Notes: a model not told the origin generated them from the sequence alone. DNA of 39,490 bases from Alphaproteobacteria bacterium (GCA_016764775.1 JAESRE010000021.1:1-39490), one strand, 5' to 3'; positions 18,353-26,896 are shown, counted from the first letter of the stretch. A program made the numbers and translations.

Positions 18353-18934
18353 TTAACCGAAAAGCTTTTGCCAGAAAGTTTTGGATTTTTCCGCTTCCAG
18401 TTCTTTATTGAGGCGGGCAATGCGTTCGGATGCTTTGCGCTTCAACAAACTCATTTCCTTTTCGCTCTGCTCTTCTTTGTTGGCAATCCGGGTCTCCAGC
18501 CCCTTAAAAGCTTCTTCCCATTTCTGGTTAGAGCTCTCCCCTGCCCCGCTCTTGTCTTCAAGAAGTAAGGTCACTTTCTGTGCGGTCTCTTGCGCTTTTT
18601 CAAACGCTTCCTGCCACCGCGCGACCTCCTCGCGGCGGTTTTCCAATTCTTTTTTCATGAATTCGATTTCGCGTTCCAGATACTGCATACGCACATCGTC
18701 CTGCTTAACGTCAGAACCCATATTTGTGTTACCGCTTTGAACGTTATCTTGTGTGTCCTGCTCTTCTTCTTTTTTACGCAGGTCATACAAACGTTGTAAC
18801 TCGGCAACGTCCAGTCTACGACGCTTACGGTCATCCAAAGTGTATGAGAGCTTGCCGTCGTTCATATCGCTGTACAATGTGGGCTTGCTCACGTCGAACT
18901 GGCGCACGGCCTCGGCCGGAGAAAGTTGTGTCAT
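18353..18934 (-). CDS. Helix-turn-helix/coiled-coil DNA-binding protein, plasmid replication-associated type
   Basis: 193 residues. The N-terminal 50 residues are an excisionase/MerR-like helix-turn-helix (LSPAEAVRQFDVSKPTLYSDMNDGKLSYTL, then RRLDVAELQRLY). Residues ~70-190 are a long charged coiled coil. This layout is that of DNA-binding proteins found beside replication genes on small plasmids. It is transcribed away from an array of TTAACGTTAA-type sites starting 25 bases upstream of its own ATG, so it probably binds them and represses itself. A strong terminator follows. It could be a partition or copy-control factor; biochemical role unproven. Confidence 0.8.
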   Translation of the reverse strand: MTQLSPAEAVRQFDVSKPTLYSDMNDGKLSYTLDDRKRRRLDVAELQRLYDLRKKEEEQDTQDNVQSGNTNMGSDVKQDDVRMQYLEREIEFMKKELENRREEVARWQEAFEKAQETAQKVTLLLEDKSGAGESSNQKWEEAFKGLETRIANKEEQSEKEMSLLKRKASERIARLNKELEAEKSKTFWQKLFG

Positions 18935-18958
18935 GAAATTGAAACCTCTTATTCTGAT

Positions 18959-19278
18959 TTAACGCTTTTAACGTCTGATAGAGTTAGCTTACAAAAATTT
19001 TAACGTTAAATATAGAGGTTGCGCCTAGCTGATTATTTTTTAACGGGGTTAAGTGCGCCAACTGCCTTAACGCCCCTTTACGTTAGGTGACTATTTTTAA
19101 CGTTAACTGACGTACTTATCAGCGTTAAGTGGCCATTTCTAACGTTAGAGAGTGTAAATGCTTAACGTTAAAATTTATGCTCTACCTCCGTATTTATTGG
19201 AAACGCTGCTTGTTGCGGCAACCCCTTAACGTTCACTTACGTCATATTGAAAAATTGCCTAACTTTTGTTAACGTTAA
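18959..19278. repeat. Array of about 12 TTAACGTTAA-type sites (iteron-like region)
   Basis: Full or nearly full palindromes lie at 19000-19009, 19097-19106, 19140-19147, 19162-19171, 19226-19233 and 19269-19278. Half sites (TTAACG or its complement, sometimes one base off) lie at 18959, 18968, 19040, 19067, 19080 and 19123. No gene is seen in this stretch. Density and location between a divergent helix-turn-helix gene and a winged-helix gene suggest a plasmid-type origin or centromere-like site, or a multi-site operator. Confidence 0.8.
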
Positions 19279-19320
19279 CAGCATATAGATTCGGATATGG
19301 TGTCCGTATTTAACCCCGCT

Positions 19321-19341
19321 TTCTTCTTTTCTACAGAAGAA
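19321..19341 (+). promoter_or_regulatory. Hairpin in the leader of the winged-helix gene
   Basis: TTCTTCT and AGAAGAA form a seven-base stem with a seven-base loop, between the repeat array and the possible small RNA. Role unknown. Confidence 0.35.
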
Positions 19342-19392
19342 ACACCCGTTTCAAACGAAAGGACAAAACCACCCCCGCCATTTCATTGTTCA

Positions 19393-19453
19393 AAGAAAAA
19401 ACCGCCGTTGGCGCGGCGGTCTTAAAATAAAGCAGCAGTACTGCAGATTTCAC
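19393..19453 (-). ncRNA. Candidate ~60-nt small RNA, possibly antisense to the rep-like leader
   Basis: On the minus strand TTGCAT (19488-19483), a 17-base spacer and TACTAT (19465-19460) form a plausible promoter. About 60 bases further a strong terminator begins: ACCGCCG/CGGCGGT stem followed by TTTTTTC. No reading frame fits between them. If the winged-helix gene is transcribed from the repeat region, this RNA would be complementary to its leader, as counter-transcribed copy-control RNAs are. Alternatively the hairpin only ends leftward transcripts. Confidence 0.35.
19395..19420 (-). terminator. Rho-independent terminator, leftward
   Basis: A seven-base GC-only stem core (CCGCCG/CGGCGG plus A-T) with a six-base loop is followed on the minus strand by six T. 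On the plus strand only CTTAAAAT follows, so the leftward direction is favoured. Confidence 0.7.
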
Positions 19454-19569
19454 ACTCTTATAGTACTGCGCCGGCGAATCGGATGCAAGTCTTGCCTAAG
19501 GCTTGCAACAGTTTTTTGCGTCTTTGTGCACAGGAAAATCGGCATGGGTCAGGTTGAAGGACCGCGCCT

Positions 19570-20139
19570 ATGACAACCACATATTTATCATCAACACTTA
19601 CACGGATAACGGGGCAATTGCCGCCGGCCTTACAAATGGAGATGGGGCAGGGGACCGCTTTGCCTCAAAGATATTTCAGACAACGCCCGGAGGATAACGG
19701 TACTTTTATCCTGCCGCTCAAACAAAGCTTCATGAAAGATGCCAGATTAATGCCCGGAACACGATGCATGCTGGCGATGCTGGCCGGTTGGGCAGGGCAG
19801 GGGGCTCCGCTTGAATTGACGGAAAGCACAATCGCCAAACATATCGGGCGCTCCGTTCGACAGGTTTACAGATATCTACAAGATGCTGCGAGAGAAGGGT
19901 ACTTGCGGTATTACCGCACCAAAAACCGCATGGGCATGATCACAGGGATTAAAGTCTGGCTGACATTCGACCTAATCCGGTCCGTGAAACCCAAATCAAC
20001 AGCAAAAAATCCCGAAATTCGCAGAAAACAGGGTCGGACTCATAGGGCCGAGATTAATAAAACAAATATATATAACTCTAAGAAAGATCGTGAATTAGAT
20101 CAAAAACTGGAGCGATTACGATTATTGATTGATCACTGA
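19570..20139 (+). CDS. Winged-helix protein, possible plasmid replication protein
   Basis: 189 residues. The centre (residues ~75-135, LELTESTIAKHIGRSVRQVYRYLQDAAREGYLRYY) is a clear helix-turn-helix followed by a wing, the pattern of helix-turn-helix proteins borne on plasmids and mobile elements. The C-terminus is basic and ends in a helix rich in Leu/Arg. AAGGA nine bases before ATG 19570 supports this start; an internal ATG at 19636 is an alternative. It lies downstream of the TTAACGTTAA array and divergent from the coiled-coil DNA-binding gene, together resembling a small replication module. It is short for a complete initiator, so it may be a regulator instead. Confidence 0.7.
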   Translation: MTTTYLSSTLTRITGQLPPALQMEMGQGTALPQRYFRQRPEDNGTFILPLKQSFMKDARLMPGTRCMLAMLAGWAGQGAPLELTESTIAKHIGRSVRQVYRYLQDAAREGYLRYYRTKNRMGMITGIKVWLTFDLIRSVKPKSTAKNPEIRRKQGRTHRAEINKTNIYNSKKDRELDQKLERLRLLIDH

Positions 20140-20220
20140 TCCAGATAACCGTCCTTAAAACACACATTGTGCTTCTAAAAAAGCTTTCAGGAATGAGAGA
20201 GGAGGGGACTTGGCTTTATA

Positions 20221-20433
20221 TTAACCAACGAGTGTGAGGTCAGCTGTGTTGTCTTGAATAGGTTGATCATTCTCCGTCAGCAATAACTGCAAAAGATCCA
20301 TAGTATTGATAAAGGTTCTGGCAGCATCAGCAGGATCCATATTCAAAGCAACCTGAGGACCGTATTGAACACTGGAAGGTTCAGCGCCCTTGTTAAAATC
20401 GTCGATATAGCTCATACCCTCGTCGTAAACCAT
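20221..20433 (-). CDS. Small acidic protein of unknown function
   Basis: 70 residues, soluble and acidic, without recognised domain (contains MDPADAARTFINTMDLLQLLL, a probable helix). Two starts are possible, ATG 20433 (with AAGGG upstream) and ATG 20415 (with GAGGGT four bases before). It is convergent with the winged-helix gene. Similar Met/Asp-rich short proteins are hard to classify; coding status is likely but not certain. Confidence 0.45.
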   Translation of the reverse strand: MVYDEGMSYIDDFNKGAEPSSVQYGPQVALNMDPADAARTFINTMDLLQLLLTENDQPIQDNTADLTLVG

Positions 20434-20498
20434 GCCCTTATTATTATGAAAAACAATAAAAGAACCGTTAAGGTTTCCTCGATTAAAGGAGGAGGGTG

Positions 20499-20705
20499 CT
20501 ATTTTTCAGCAGGTTTTTTGCGGTAAAGCGTTGCAGGACTGATTTTCAACCGGAGCGCCGCTTCTTGAACATTGCCCTTACACACACGCAATGCATGTTC
20601 GATCGCCATCAATTCAAGTTCACGTATCGGAATGATCTTATCGCTCATGAACGGCGCATCGGATGCAGGTTCATCTTCTACAATCAATATGGGTTTTACA
20701 GTCAT
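20499..20705 (-). CDS. Fis-type helix-turn-helix protein
   Basis: 68 residues. The C-terminal half (IRELELMAIEHALRVCKGN, then VQEAALRLKISPATLYRKK) is a Fis/HTH_8 DNA-binding domain like the one at the end of NtrC-family activators. The N-terminus begins ILIVEDE, recalling the first strand of a receiver domain, but the receiver and AAA+ domains are absent. It may be a remnant of an activator or an independent Fis-like DNA-bending protein. The ATG at 20705 has only a weak GGA upstream. No cofactor gene is adjacent. Confidence 0.72.
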   Translation of the reverse strand: MTVKPILIVEDEPASDAPFMSDKIIPIRELELMAIEHALRVCKGNVQEAALRLKISPATLYRKKPAEK

Positions 20706-20834
20706 AATTCCACTATTTGAAAAGATGCGGTAAAGCGCAGCTATATTAGTATAAGCGGCGATTATACTGCTTTTTTCTCATTTTGATACTCAATTTTATA
20801 ATTGTTAATGCGGGAGATTACAAAAGAACGGCTT

Positions 20835-22334
20835 CTAAACCGTATAATTGCTGGTCACAATCGGTTCAGCGGAAGCGACCTGAAGTTCGGGATCGCTGCC
20901 GGCTTCGGGGATGACTTGAGATAAAGCATTGAAGTCAAAAGTGTATCCTTCTTCTGCGGCCGAGCTGATCAGATATGTCTGCCCGTTATGTTCGACTTCC
21001 TGTATCGGGCGCCCGGTCGAGGGGTGTAGACCTTGCTCCATTCTGTCAATTTCTAACAGCATCGCCTGCGCATCTTCCTCTGTGAAAACACCTTCTTGGA
21101 ACGCAAATTCATAGGTCATACGTGCGGTCGTTCTGGCATTCTCCAACTCCGAAAGCTCGATCATTGTCGTTTCGTCATTGGCCATACCGGCTTCATAGGC
21201 TGCTTCGGTCTCTATACAACGTTCTATGTTGCTGTAAGTGAATTTCGTGTTCACGCTTGCGATGTCTACGAGCTTCGGGTCAAGCGCCGCGAGGCGATCA
21301 TAAATATCTTGCATCACTTCGTGCGATACCGTTTGAACCGCAAGTGTTTCATCCGGCTGAACCTCCGGACCCGTGTCATCGGCGACACTGTCCGGTTCTG
21401 GCACTGTTTCAGCAACAACCGTTTCTTCGACAACATCGGCTTGGATTTGTTCGGGCTCTTCAGGCGTGATGTTAATGGTGAGCGGGGTGGTTTCAGGCGG
21501 ACGTTCAGTTGCGTTAAATTCGTCAGCTCCGGCTTGTGTGCCTGCACCGTGAATACCGTCAATCCCGCGGTCATAATAGCCTGCGGCGGTCATAAGCTGC
21601 TGAATTTCGGTGAGCTGTTCGCGTGATGCATCGGCAAGATCGCCTTCAACGCCGTCGAGCTTGGATTTCAGTAAATCGTAGAATGCAGGATCTCTGCGTA
21701 AACTGTCCTGAAAATGCGCCAGATCTTCAGTTTTGGCATGACCCAGAATGAATTCAAGATTGTCGCTATCCATGGTTAACAAGAGGTCGTAATTGTCCCT
21801 GAGATGATTCAGGGTGGCTCCGGCCGTTTTTTCTCCCCAGTCACCATCAATGGTTCCGGGCGCAAGGCCTACAGCTTCCAAAGCCGTTTGTAAGGCAATT
21901 GTATTTGTTTCGTTGATCGGTGCATTCAGCATCTGTTCGATCGTTTGCAGATCGGCGCTGTTGGTTTCCTGTAAAACTTCATCGGTGGTGCGAATTGGCC
22001 CGAACATCTGCTGGTAATCACGCACGTTTTCAGGCGATCCATACGTTTCTATGATGCGGTCAATTGTAGAGTTTAAACGGCCTTCAGGGTTGGCATCGTT
22101 ATAGGAAGGCTGTCCTTGCTGGTTGACGAAGCGGGCGAGACCATTGGCTGTGTTTGGTCCTTCGAAACCGTCAGGTGTGCCACTGTCAAAGCCCGCTATG
22201 TTCAGCAGGTTCTGTATTTCTTCGAGTTTTGCATTGGAAATGCCGCCTTCCGGATCTCCTGAAAAAATAATTTCATTTAATCGCAGAATGGCTTCGTCAG
22301 GACTTACATTTGAATAATCAATATTAGTTGCCAT
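20835..22334 (-). CDS. Protein with three peptidoglycan-binding-like repeats
   Basis: 499 residues, acidic. Three PG_binding_1-like repeats are visible: residues ~37-75 (KLEEIQNLLNIAGFDSGTPDGFEGPNT), ~145-185 (ALQTALEAVGLAPGTIDGDWGEKT) and ~240-272 (EIQQLMTAAGYYDRGIDGIHGAGT). The repeats carry the G-x-x-DG-x-x-G-x-x-T signature of modules that hold cell-wall enzymes. A Pro/Glu/Val-rich linker (about 280-335) leads to a C-terminal domain of unknown type. No signal peptide or catalytic domain is visible, so export would need a leaderless route such as type I secretion, or the protein is intracellular. Confidence 0.78.
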   Translation of the reverse strand: MATNIDYSNVSPDEAILRLNEIIFSGDPEGGISNAKLEEIQNLLNIAGFDSGTPDGFEGPNTANGLARFVNQQGQPSYNDANPEGRLNSTIDRIIETYGSPENVRDYQQMFGPIRTTDEVLQETNSADLQTIEQMLNAPINETNTIALQTALEAVGLAPGTIDGDWGEKTAGATLNHLRDNYDLLLTMDSDNLEFILGHAKTEDLAHFQDSLRRDPAFYDLLKSKLDGVEGDLADASREQLTEIQQLMTAAGYYDRGIDGIHGAGTQAGADEFNATERPPETTPLTINITPEEPEQIQADVVEETVVAETVPEPDSVADDTGPEVQPDETLAVQTVSHEVMQDIYDRLAALDPKLVDIASVNTKFTYSNIERCIETEAAYEAGMANDETTMIELSELENARTTARMTYEFAFQEGVFTEEDAQAMLLEIDRMEQGLHPSTGRPIQEVEHNGQTYLISSAAEEGYTFDFNALSQVIPEAGSDPELQVASAEPIVTSNYTV

Positions 22335-22504
22335 TAGTACACACCCACGCTCATTATTCAGGTAAAACCTTAAAATTTATTTAATTTATACAAAGACTTA
22401 AATCGCGGTGACCAAGGCTTTGCGAGCAGGGAAGGGGTGCTTTTCTTGACCTGTGCCCAGTAATATGTAAATATTAGTTTCCACGAATAAAAGAGAACAG
22501 GGTT

Positions 22505-22711
22505 ATGGGCGAGAAAAAACACTCGAAAGGTACGGCTTTCGGTAAAGCCAAATTACACGAACTTGTCGGAGAAATTTACGAGGGCGACGGCTGTCGCTTT
22601 GCAGAGGACGGGCCGCGCACTACGCATAAAGGCCTGCCTAAACATCCGAAATACCGTGACAATCATCGACAACAACAGTGGCGCCAGCAGGATTACGAAC
22701 TGGACTATTAA
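22505..22711 (+). CDS. Small basic hydrophilic protein
   Basis: 68 residues, rich in His, Lys, Gln and Arg (ends HRQQQWRQQDYELDY), without hydrophobic segments. Only a weak purine-rich stretch precedes the ATG. A minus-strand frame (22553-22891) overlaps it and is less convincing. The composition suggests a nucleic-acid or acidic-partner binder, but no family is recognised. It is convergent with the lipoprotein gene. Confidence 0.5.
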   Translation: MGEKKHSKGTAFGKAKLHELVGEIYEGDGCRFAEDGPRTTHKGLPKHPKYRDNHRQQQWRQQDYELDY

Positions 22712-22730
22712 GTCCTGACGTAAGGCTGCA

Positions 22731-22928
22731 TTATTGGTTGCCGGCTTTTTGACCGGAGGATTTATCCGTGATGGTGCAGGCCATAGGGTAATCGCCATCG
22801 GCATTCTTTTCCCCGAGCGGCAGCTCGAAACAACCCTGTTTCCATTCAAAACTATCTTTAGGCGGTTCATTTTGAGACGCACATGCACCAAGCATCAGTG
22901 CGCATAGCATATATATATGGCTGTTCAT
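22731..22928 (-). CDS. Small lipoprotein
   Basis: 65 residues from ATG 22928. A short signal ends in the lipobox LMLGAC (Cys at residue 17), after which the mature chain (ASQNEPPKDSF...) is hydrophilic with two more Cys (GCFELP, MACTIT), probably one disulfide. Export by the Lol/Sec lipoprotein route is expected. AAGGGACG lies before this ATG, whereas a 94-residue frame starting at 23015 would place the lipobox internally, so the shorter form is chosen. Function unknown. Confidence 0.7.
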   Translation of the reverse strand: MNSHIYMLCALMLGACASQNEPPKDSFEWKQGCFELPLGEKNADGDYPMACTITDKSSGQKAGNQ

Positions 22929-23047
22929 AAATGCGTCCCTTTTGACTCTTTCCGAATTTGCGTCTGCAAAAACCATGTGTTTCATGCAATAACTATCATA
23001 ATGAAAACAAAACACCCATTGCCCGATAGTAATCTTAAACCATTGAT

Positions 23048-23824
23048 ATGAAGAACAGCGTAGTCGTTTTTACCGATCTTGACGGGTCCTTACTGGATCA
23101 TCAATCCTATGAATACACAGCCGCAAAGCCTGCACTGGAACGGCTGGAGAGGGCGGAAATTCCGGTTATTCCCGTTACGAGCAAAACGCTCGAAGAAATT
23201 TCACTGCTGCAATTACCTTTTCCTCAACCTTACCGCATAGCGGAAAACGGCATGGTGATTGAGCATGAAGGCGCAGTACAGATTCAGGGGCGGTCATATG
23301 ACACGATAACGGGGTTCATCAATGACCTTCCACAGAACATACGGAATAATATCACCGGCTTTGGTGATATGAGCGTCGATGACGTTATCCGCCATACAGG
23401 CCTGGATAGAACGCAGGCGCAAGCCGCGAAAGCGCGCAAAGCCACCGAACCGTTTTTATGGTCAGGAGACGAGCAGGGCATCGAAGGATTGCGGGTTCTG
23501 GCGGCACAGCAACAGCTTTATATAACCCAAGGCGGGCGTTTTTATCACCTGATGGGCAAAGGCAACAAGCAAACCGCCTTGAAGCATGTGCTGGATGCGG
23601 GCTTTTCAGGTTCCCAACCCGTTACAATTGCATTGGGAGATGGACCGAATGATGCAGAAATGCTGGGCTTTGTTGATTATGGTGTAATCATCCCCAACCC
23701 TGCCGGAACGTCATTTAACGTTAAGGACCCACACGGTAAAATCATGACGGCATCGCATGCCGGACCGGAGGGGTGGAATGCTGCTTTGCACACAATTCTG
23801 GACGAACTGGAACTTTCTGTTTAA
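23048..23824 (+). CDS. gpgP: Glucosyl-3-phosphoglycerate phosphatase (MpgP-like HAD phosphatase)
   Basis: 258 residues of the HAD-IIB mannosyl-3-phosphoglycerate phosphatase family. Motif I is VVFTDLDGSLLD with nucleophile Asp 10 and acid/base Asp 12; motif II is the VTSKT region; motif IV is GDGPNDAEML at 197-206. The family removes the phosphate from mannosyl- or glucosyl-3-phosphoglycerate. The neighbour 47 bases downstream is a GpgS-type synthase, so glucosyl-3-phosphoglycerate is the likely substrate, giving glucosylglycerate. The start is preceded by no clear Shine-Dalgarno sequence. Confidence 0.88.
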   Translation: MKNSVVVFTDLDGSLLDHQSYEYTAAKPALERLERAEIPVIPVTSKTLEEISLLQLPFPQPYRIAENGMVIEHEGAVQIQGRSYDTITGFINDLPQNIRNNITGFGDMSVDDVIRHTGLDRTQAQAAKARKATEPFLWSGDEQGIEGLRVLAAQQQLYITQGGRFYHLMGKGNKQTALKHVLDAGFSGSQPVTIALGDGPNDAEMLGFVDYGVIIPNPAGTSFNVKDPHGKIMTASHAGPEGWNAALHTILDELELSV

Positions 23825-23870
23825 GGTAATGTCATTAAATCAAAGAGTTAATTAACAAAACTGAGAGAAA

Positions 23871-25085
23871 ATGGCTGATTTTCATCAGAATGGCGTAGTT
23901 TCCACGCTCCACAATTTAACGGACCGACCGACCGAGGAACTCGAAAAGTTGCTGGTCAAATACGGCAAAAGTCGACCGATTTCGCTCGTGCTGCCGTCTT
24001 TATTTTCCGAACTGGAAGGGCCGGCCCTCAAGAATATCGTCGACCAACTTAAAGATGTACCGTATCTCGATAAAATCGTTATCGGGCTCGATCGGGCCGA
24101 TGAGGAACAATACAAATACGCCAAGGAGTTCTTCTCCGTATTGCCGCAAGATCATGTCGTGATCTGGAATGACGGCCCGCGTATGCAGGAAATCCGCAAC
24201 CTTTTGTCCGAGCACGGACTTGCGCCCGAAGAGCCGGGGAAGGGGTGCAATGTCTGGTATTGCTTCGGTTACATTCTGGCGGCATGCGATAACATCGAGG
24301 TTATCGGCCTACATGATTGTGACATTACGACATATGACCGTGGTATGCTGGCGCGGTTGTATTATCCGGTGTGCAATCCCAATTTCAGCTATGTGTTCTC
24401 TAAAGGCTATTACGCACGTATAGCCGAAGGCAGCATGAACGGGCGGGTAACGCGCCTTTTGATTACGCCCATTATCCACGCATTGCGCGAAGTGTACGGA
24501 TATGACCCGTATTTGAACTATCTCAACGCCTTCCGTTATCCGTTGGCGGGTGAATTTGCCATGGATATCGATGTGGTTGCGGATTTACGCATTCCGACCG
24601 ATTGGGGGCTGGAGGTCGGCATTTTGTCCGAACTGCGCAGAAGCTATTCGACCAAGAAGATTTGTCAGGTTGATATTGCCGATCATTACGACCACAAGCA
24701 TCAGGACGTTTCCGAAGACGATAAAACCAAGGGCTTGTCGAAGATGAGTATCGATATCGTGCTCTCTATTTTCCGCAAGCTGGCGATCAGCGGCAAGGTT
24801 ATCGGTGAAGAGCAGGTGCGGGCTGTAAAGGCTACGTATCTGCGCACGGCGCTTGATCTTGTTGAAATGTACAAACATGATGCTGTCATCAACGGGCTGA
24901 ACTACAACGTTCATAAAGAGGAAAAGACGGTCGAACTGTTTGCCGCCAATATTGTGGAGGCCGGTGTCCAGTTTACGGACAACCCAACGGAAACGCCGTT
25001 TGTGCCGCGATGGAACCGTGTGCGCTATGCCATTCCTGAAATCATGGATAAAATCCGTGATGCGGTCGAGGCGGATAACGCCTGA
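23871..25085 (+). CDS. gpgS: Glucosyl-3-phosphoglycerate synthase
   Basis: 404 residues, typical for bacterial and archaeal GpgS (retaining GT-A glycosyltransferase). The nucleotide-sugar/metal motif is HDCD with Asp 149 and Asp 151 (GLHDCDITTYDRG). Other hallmarks are LVLPSLFSELEGPAL near the N-terminus, GKGCNVWYCFGY, and the YPLAGEFAMDIDV and DWGLEVGIL segments. It joins glucose from an NDP-glucose to 3-phosphoglycerate, the committed step of glucosylglycerate synthesis, in the cytoplasm. GAGAG lies before the ATG. It is co-directional with gpgP and convergent with the phosphorylase. Confidence 0.93.
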   Translation: MADFHQNGVVSTLHNLTDRPTEELEKLLVKYGKSRPISLVLPSLFSELEGPALKNIVDQLKDVPYLDKIVIGLDRADEEQYKYAKEFFSVLPQDHVVIWNDGPRMQEIRNLLSEHGLAPEEPGKGCNVWYCFGYILAACDNIEVIGLHDCDITTYDRGMLARLYYPVCNPNFSYVFSKGYYARIAEGSMNGRVTRLLITPIIHALREVYGYDPYLNYLNAFRYPLAGEFAMDIDVVADLRIPTDWGLEVGILSELRRSYSTKKICQVDIADHYDHKHQDVSEDDKTKGLSKMSIDIVLSIFRKLAISGKVIGEEQVRAVKATYLRTALDLVEMYKHDAVINGLNYNVHKEEKTVELFAANIVEAGVQFTDNPTETPFVPRWNRVRYAIPEIMDKIRDAVEADNA

Positions 25086-25091
25086 TTATCA

Positions 25092-26843
25092 CTAAAACAG
25101 AGAGCTTGCGTGGCTTGAAATCCACATCGTCTGGTAGGGGTTGAACACCACTTCCTGATCCCTGGTGTCATACATTTGTCCGGTTAACAGGTCGCCCCAT
25201 TTGACGCCGATATGCATATTCAATGAATGCAGAGGCAGGCTGAGGTCATGCTTGGTCAGGTTGGTGATGCAGAACGTGTCTTGTTTCCGGTCCAGACTTT
25301 GGCGCCAGAATCCGAAAAACCCTTCCGGCAGGTGCAATGTGAATTGAGTGGCATTCGGGTGAAAGCTTTTTTGCTTGGTGCGGATTTCGATCATGCGTGA
25401 AAGTTCGCCCAGAATATAACTCTGATCCGATTTCGGATCGTTCAGCAGTTGTTCCAGCTGGTCAAAGTCCCAACGGTGTCGATTGATGCATCGCTTATGC
25501 CCGCTCTTTTTAAACTTCTCGTAATCGTTTTTGGTCGCGAGCAGAGAGTGGATATAGAATGCGGGCACGCCTTCGAGGGCCATCATGATGGCTTGGGATG
25601 CCAGAAAACGTTCACGTTGATATTCGTCTTCGCCTTCTATCGTGCCTTTCAAAGCATCATAAAGGGCAATGTTCAGCTCGTACGGGCGTTCTTCGCCACC
25701 TGCGACAGAGCGCATACTGACTTCACCACCGAAACTTCGCATGGTGTCGATCATCTCGGTCAGGTCTTCTTCCATGAGAATGCCGGTGGCTGGCCGTAAG
25801 CCGATACCGTCGTGCCCCGCGACAAAATTCAGATAGGCGCAGCCCTTTTGCGTTGGTGGCATCTCCATCAGCCATTTTTTCAAATAGTATTCGTTACCCG
25901 TGATCAACGCCTGTATCAGCAACGGCGGCAGGCTGAAATTATAGATAAGATGAGCTTCGTTCTGGTTGCCGAAATAGGTCAGGTTTTCATGGTTCGGCAC
26001 ATTGGTTTCGGTAATCAGCAATACTTCGTCGTGAAAGAAGTCGGTCAATGTCCGCAGCAAGCGGATGATTTCATGTGTTTGCGGCAGGTGGATGGATGAC
26101 GTGCCGACTTCCTTCCATAAAAAGGCAACGGCATCGAGGCGGAAAATGCGCACCTGATTATCGAGATACAGCCGCATGATTTTGATGAATTCGATGAGGA
26201 CACGCGGGTTGGCAAAGTTCAAATCAACCTGATCCGGTCCGAAGGTGCACCAGAGATGCTTCATGCCTTCCGCTGAATCAAATTCGACCAGAAGCGGGGA
26301 AGGGCGGGGGCGGATTACATGCGATAAATCGTCATCGGGCGAGGCTTCGAAAAAGAATTCGCGATATTCTTCCTGTCCATCCAGAAAGCCTTTGAACCAG
26401 TCCCCTTGGGCAGAAGCATGATTGATGACCAGATCGGACATCAACTGAAAATCCTGTCCGATGGCTTGAATATCCGTCCAGTCACCCAGATCTTCGCGCA
26501 CATTTTCGTAGTCCATGACCGCAAAACCGTCATCGGAGCTATAGGGGAAAAACGGCAGAATATGCACACAGCGCATGAATTTTTTAAAATGCGCTGTCAG
26601 GAAGCTGTGCAATGTTTGCAGCGGTTTTTCACCCTTTTTCACGATGCTGTCACCATAGGTGATCATCAGGGTCGTCTTTTCCGACCATACCGAGCTATCA
26701 GGCAGTTTGGGGTTTTTCAGGATTTTCTCGCGCGATTGCGGCCAGAACACATCCATAATCTCGTGCGCCAGTTCCTGATGGTCATCTTCGGGGTAGATTT
26801 CACTTAAGTGATTTATGAGCCGTTGCTCGAGATTAGAGGACAT
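25092..26843 (-). CDS. GH13 sucrose-phosphorylase-like enzyme, probable glucosylglycerate phosphorylase
   Basis: 583 residues of the GH13 subfamily that holds sucrose and glucosylglycerate phosphorylases. The barrel is complete: DLVINHASAQG (~138), FRLDAVAFLWKE with nucleophile Asp 237, LLITETN with acid/base Glu 279, and AGHDGIG with Asp 345. Length exceeds sucrose phosphorylase (about 490-505) and fits the glucosylglycerate/glucosylglycerol group. The gene neighbourhood (gpgP, gpgS, glycerate kinase) argues for phosphorolysis of glucosylglycerate to glucose-1-phosphate and D-glycerate. Sucrose or glucosylglycerol as substrate cannot be excluded from sequence alone. Confidence 0.85.
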   Translation of the reverse strand: MSSNLEQRLINHLSEIYPEDDHQELAHEIMDVFWPQSREKILKNPKLPDSSVWSEKTTLMITYGDSIVKKGEKPLQTLHSFLTAHFKKFMRCVHILPFFPYSSDDGFAVMDYENVREDLGDWTDIQAIGQDFQLMSDLVINHASAQGDWFKGFLDGQEEYREFFFEASPDDDLSHVIRPRPSPLLVEFDSAEGMKHLWCTFGPDQVDLNFANPRVLIEFIKIMRLYLDNQVRIFRLDAVAFLWKEVGTSSIHLPQTHEIIRLLRTLTDFFHDEVLLITETNVPNHENLTYFGNQNEAHLIYNFSLPPLLIQALITGNEYYLKKWLMEMPPTQKGCAYLNFVAGHDGIGLRPATGILMEEDLTEMIDTMRSFGGEVSMRSVAGGEERPYELNIALYDALKGTIEGEDEYQRERFLASQAIMMALEGVPAFYIHSLLATKNDYEKFKKSGHKRCINRHRWDFDQLEQLLNDPKSDQSYILGELSRMIEIRTKQKSFHPNATQFTLHLPEGFFGFWRQSLDRKQDTFCITNLTKHDLSLPLHSLNMHIGVKWGDLLTGQMYDTRDQEVVFNPYQTMWISSHASSLF

Positions 26844-26896
26844 ATTGTATATTCTTGGTCTTACGCTTCCGGATTGTCTTGGTAATTCTACGTCAT

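Noticed and set aside
22553-22891. 112-codon minus-strand frame
   Set aside because: It overlaps both the lipoprotein gene and the opposite small gene, with unremarkable composition and no start signal.
23715-23724. A full TTAACGTTAA inside gpgP
   Set aside because: It is a single copy within coding sequence, far from the array and fitting the codons there; probably chance, though a binding assay would include it.
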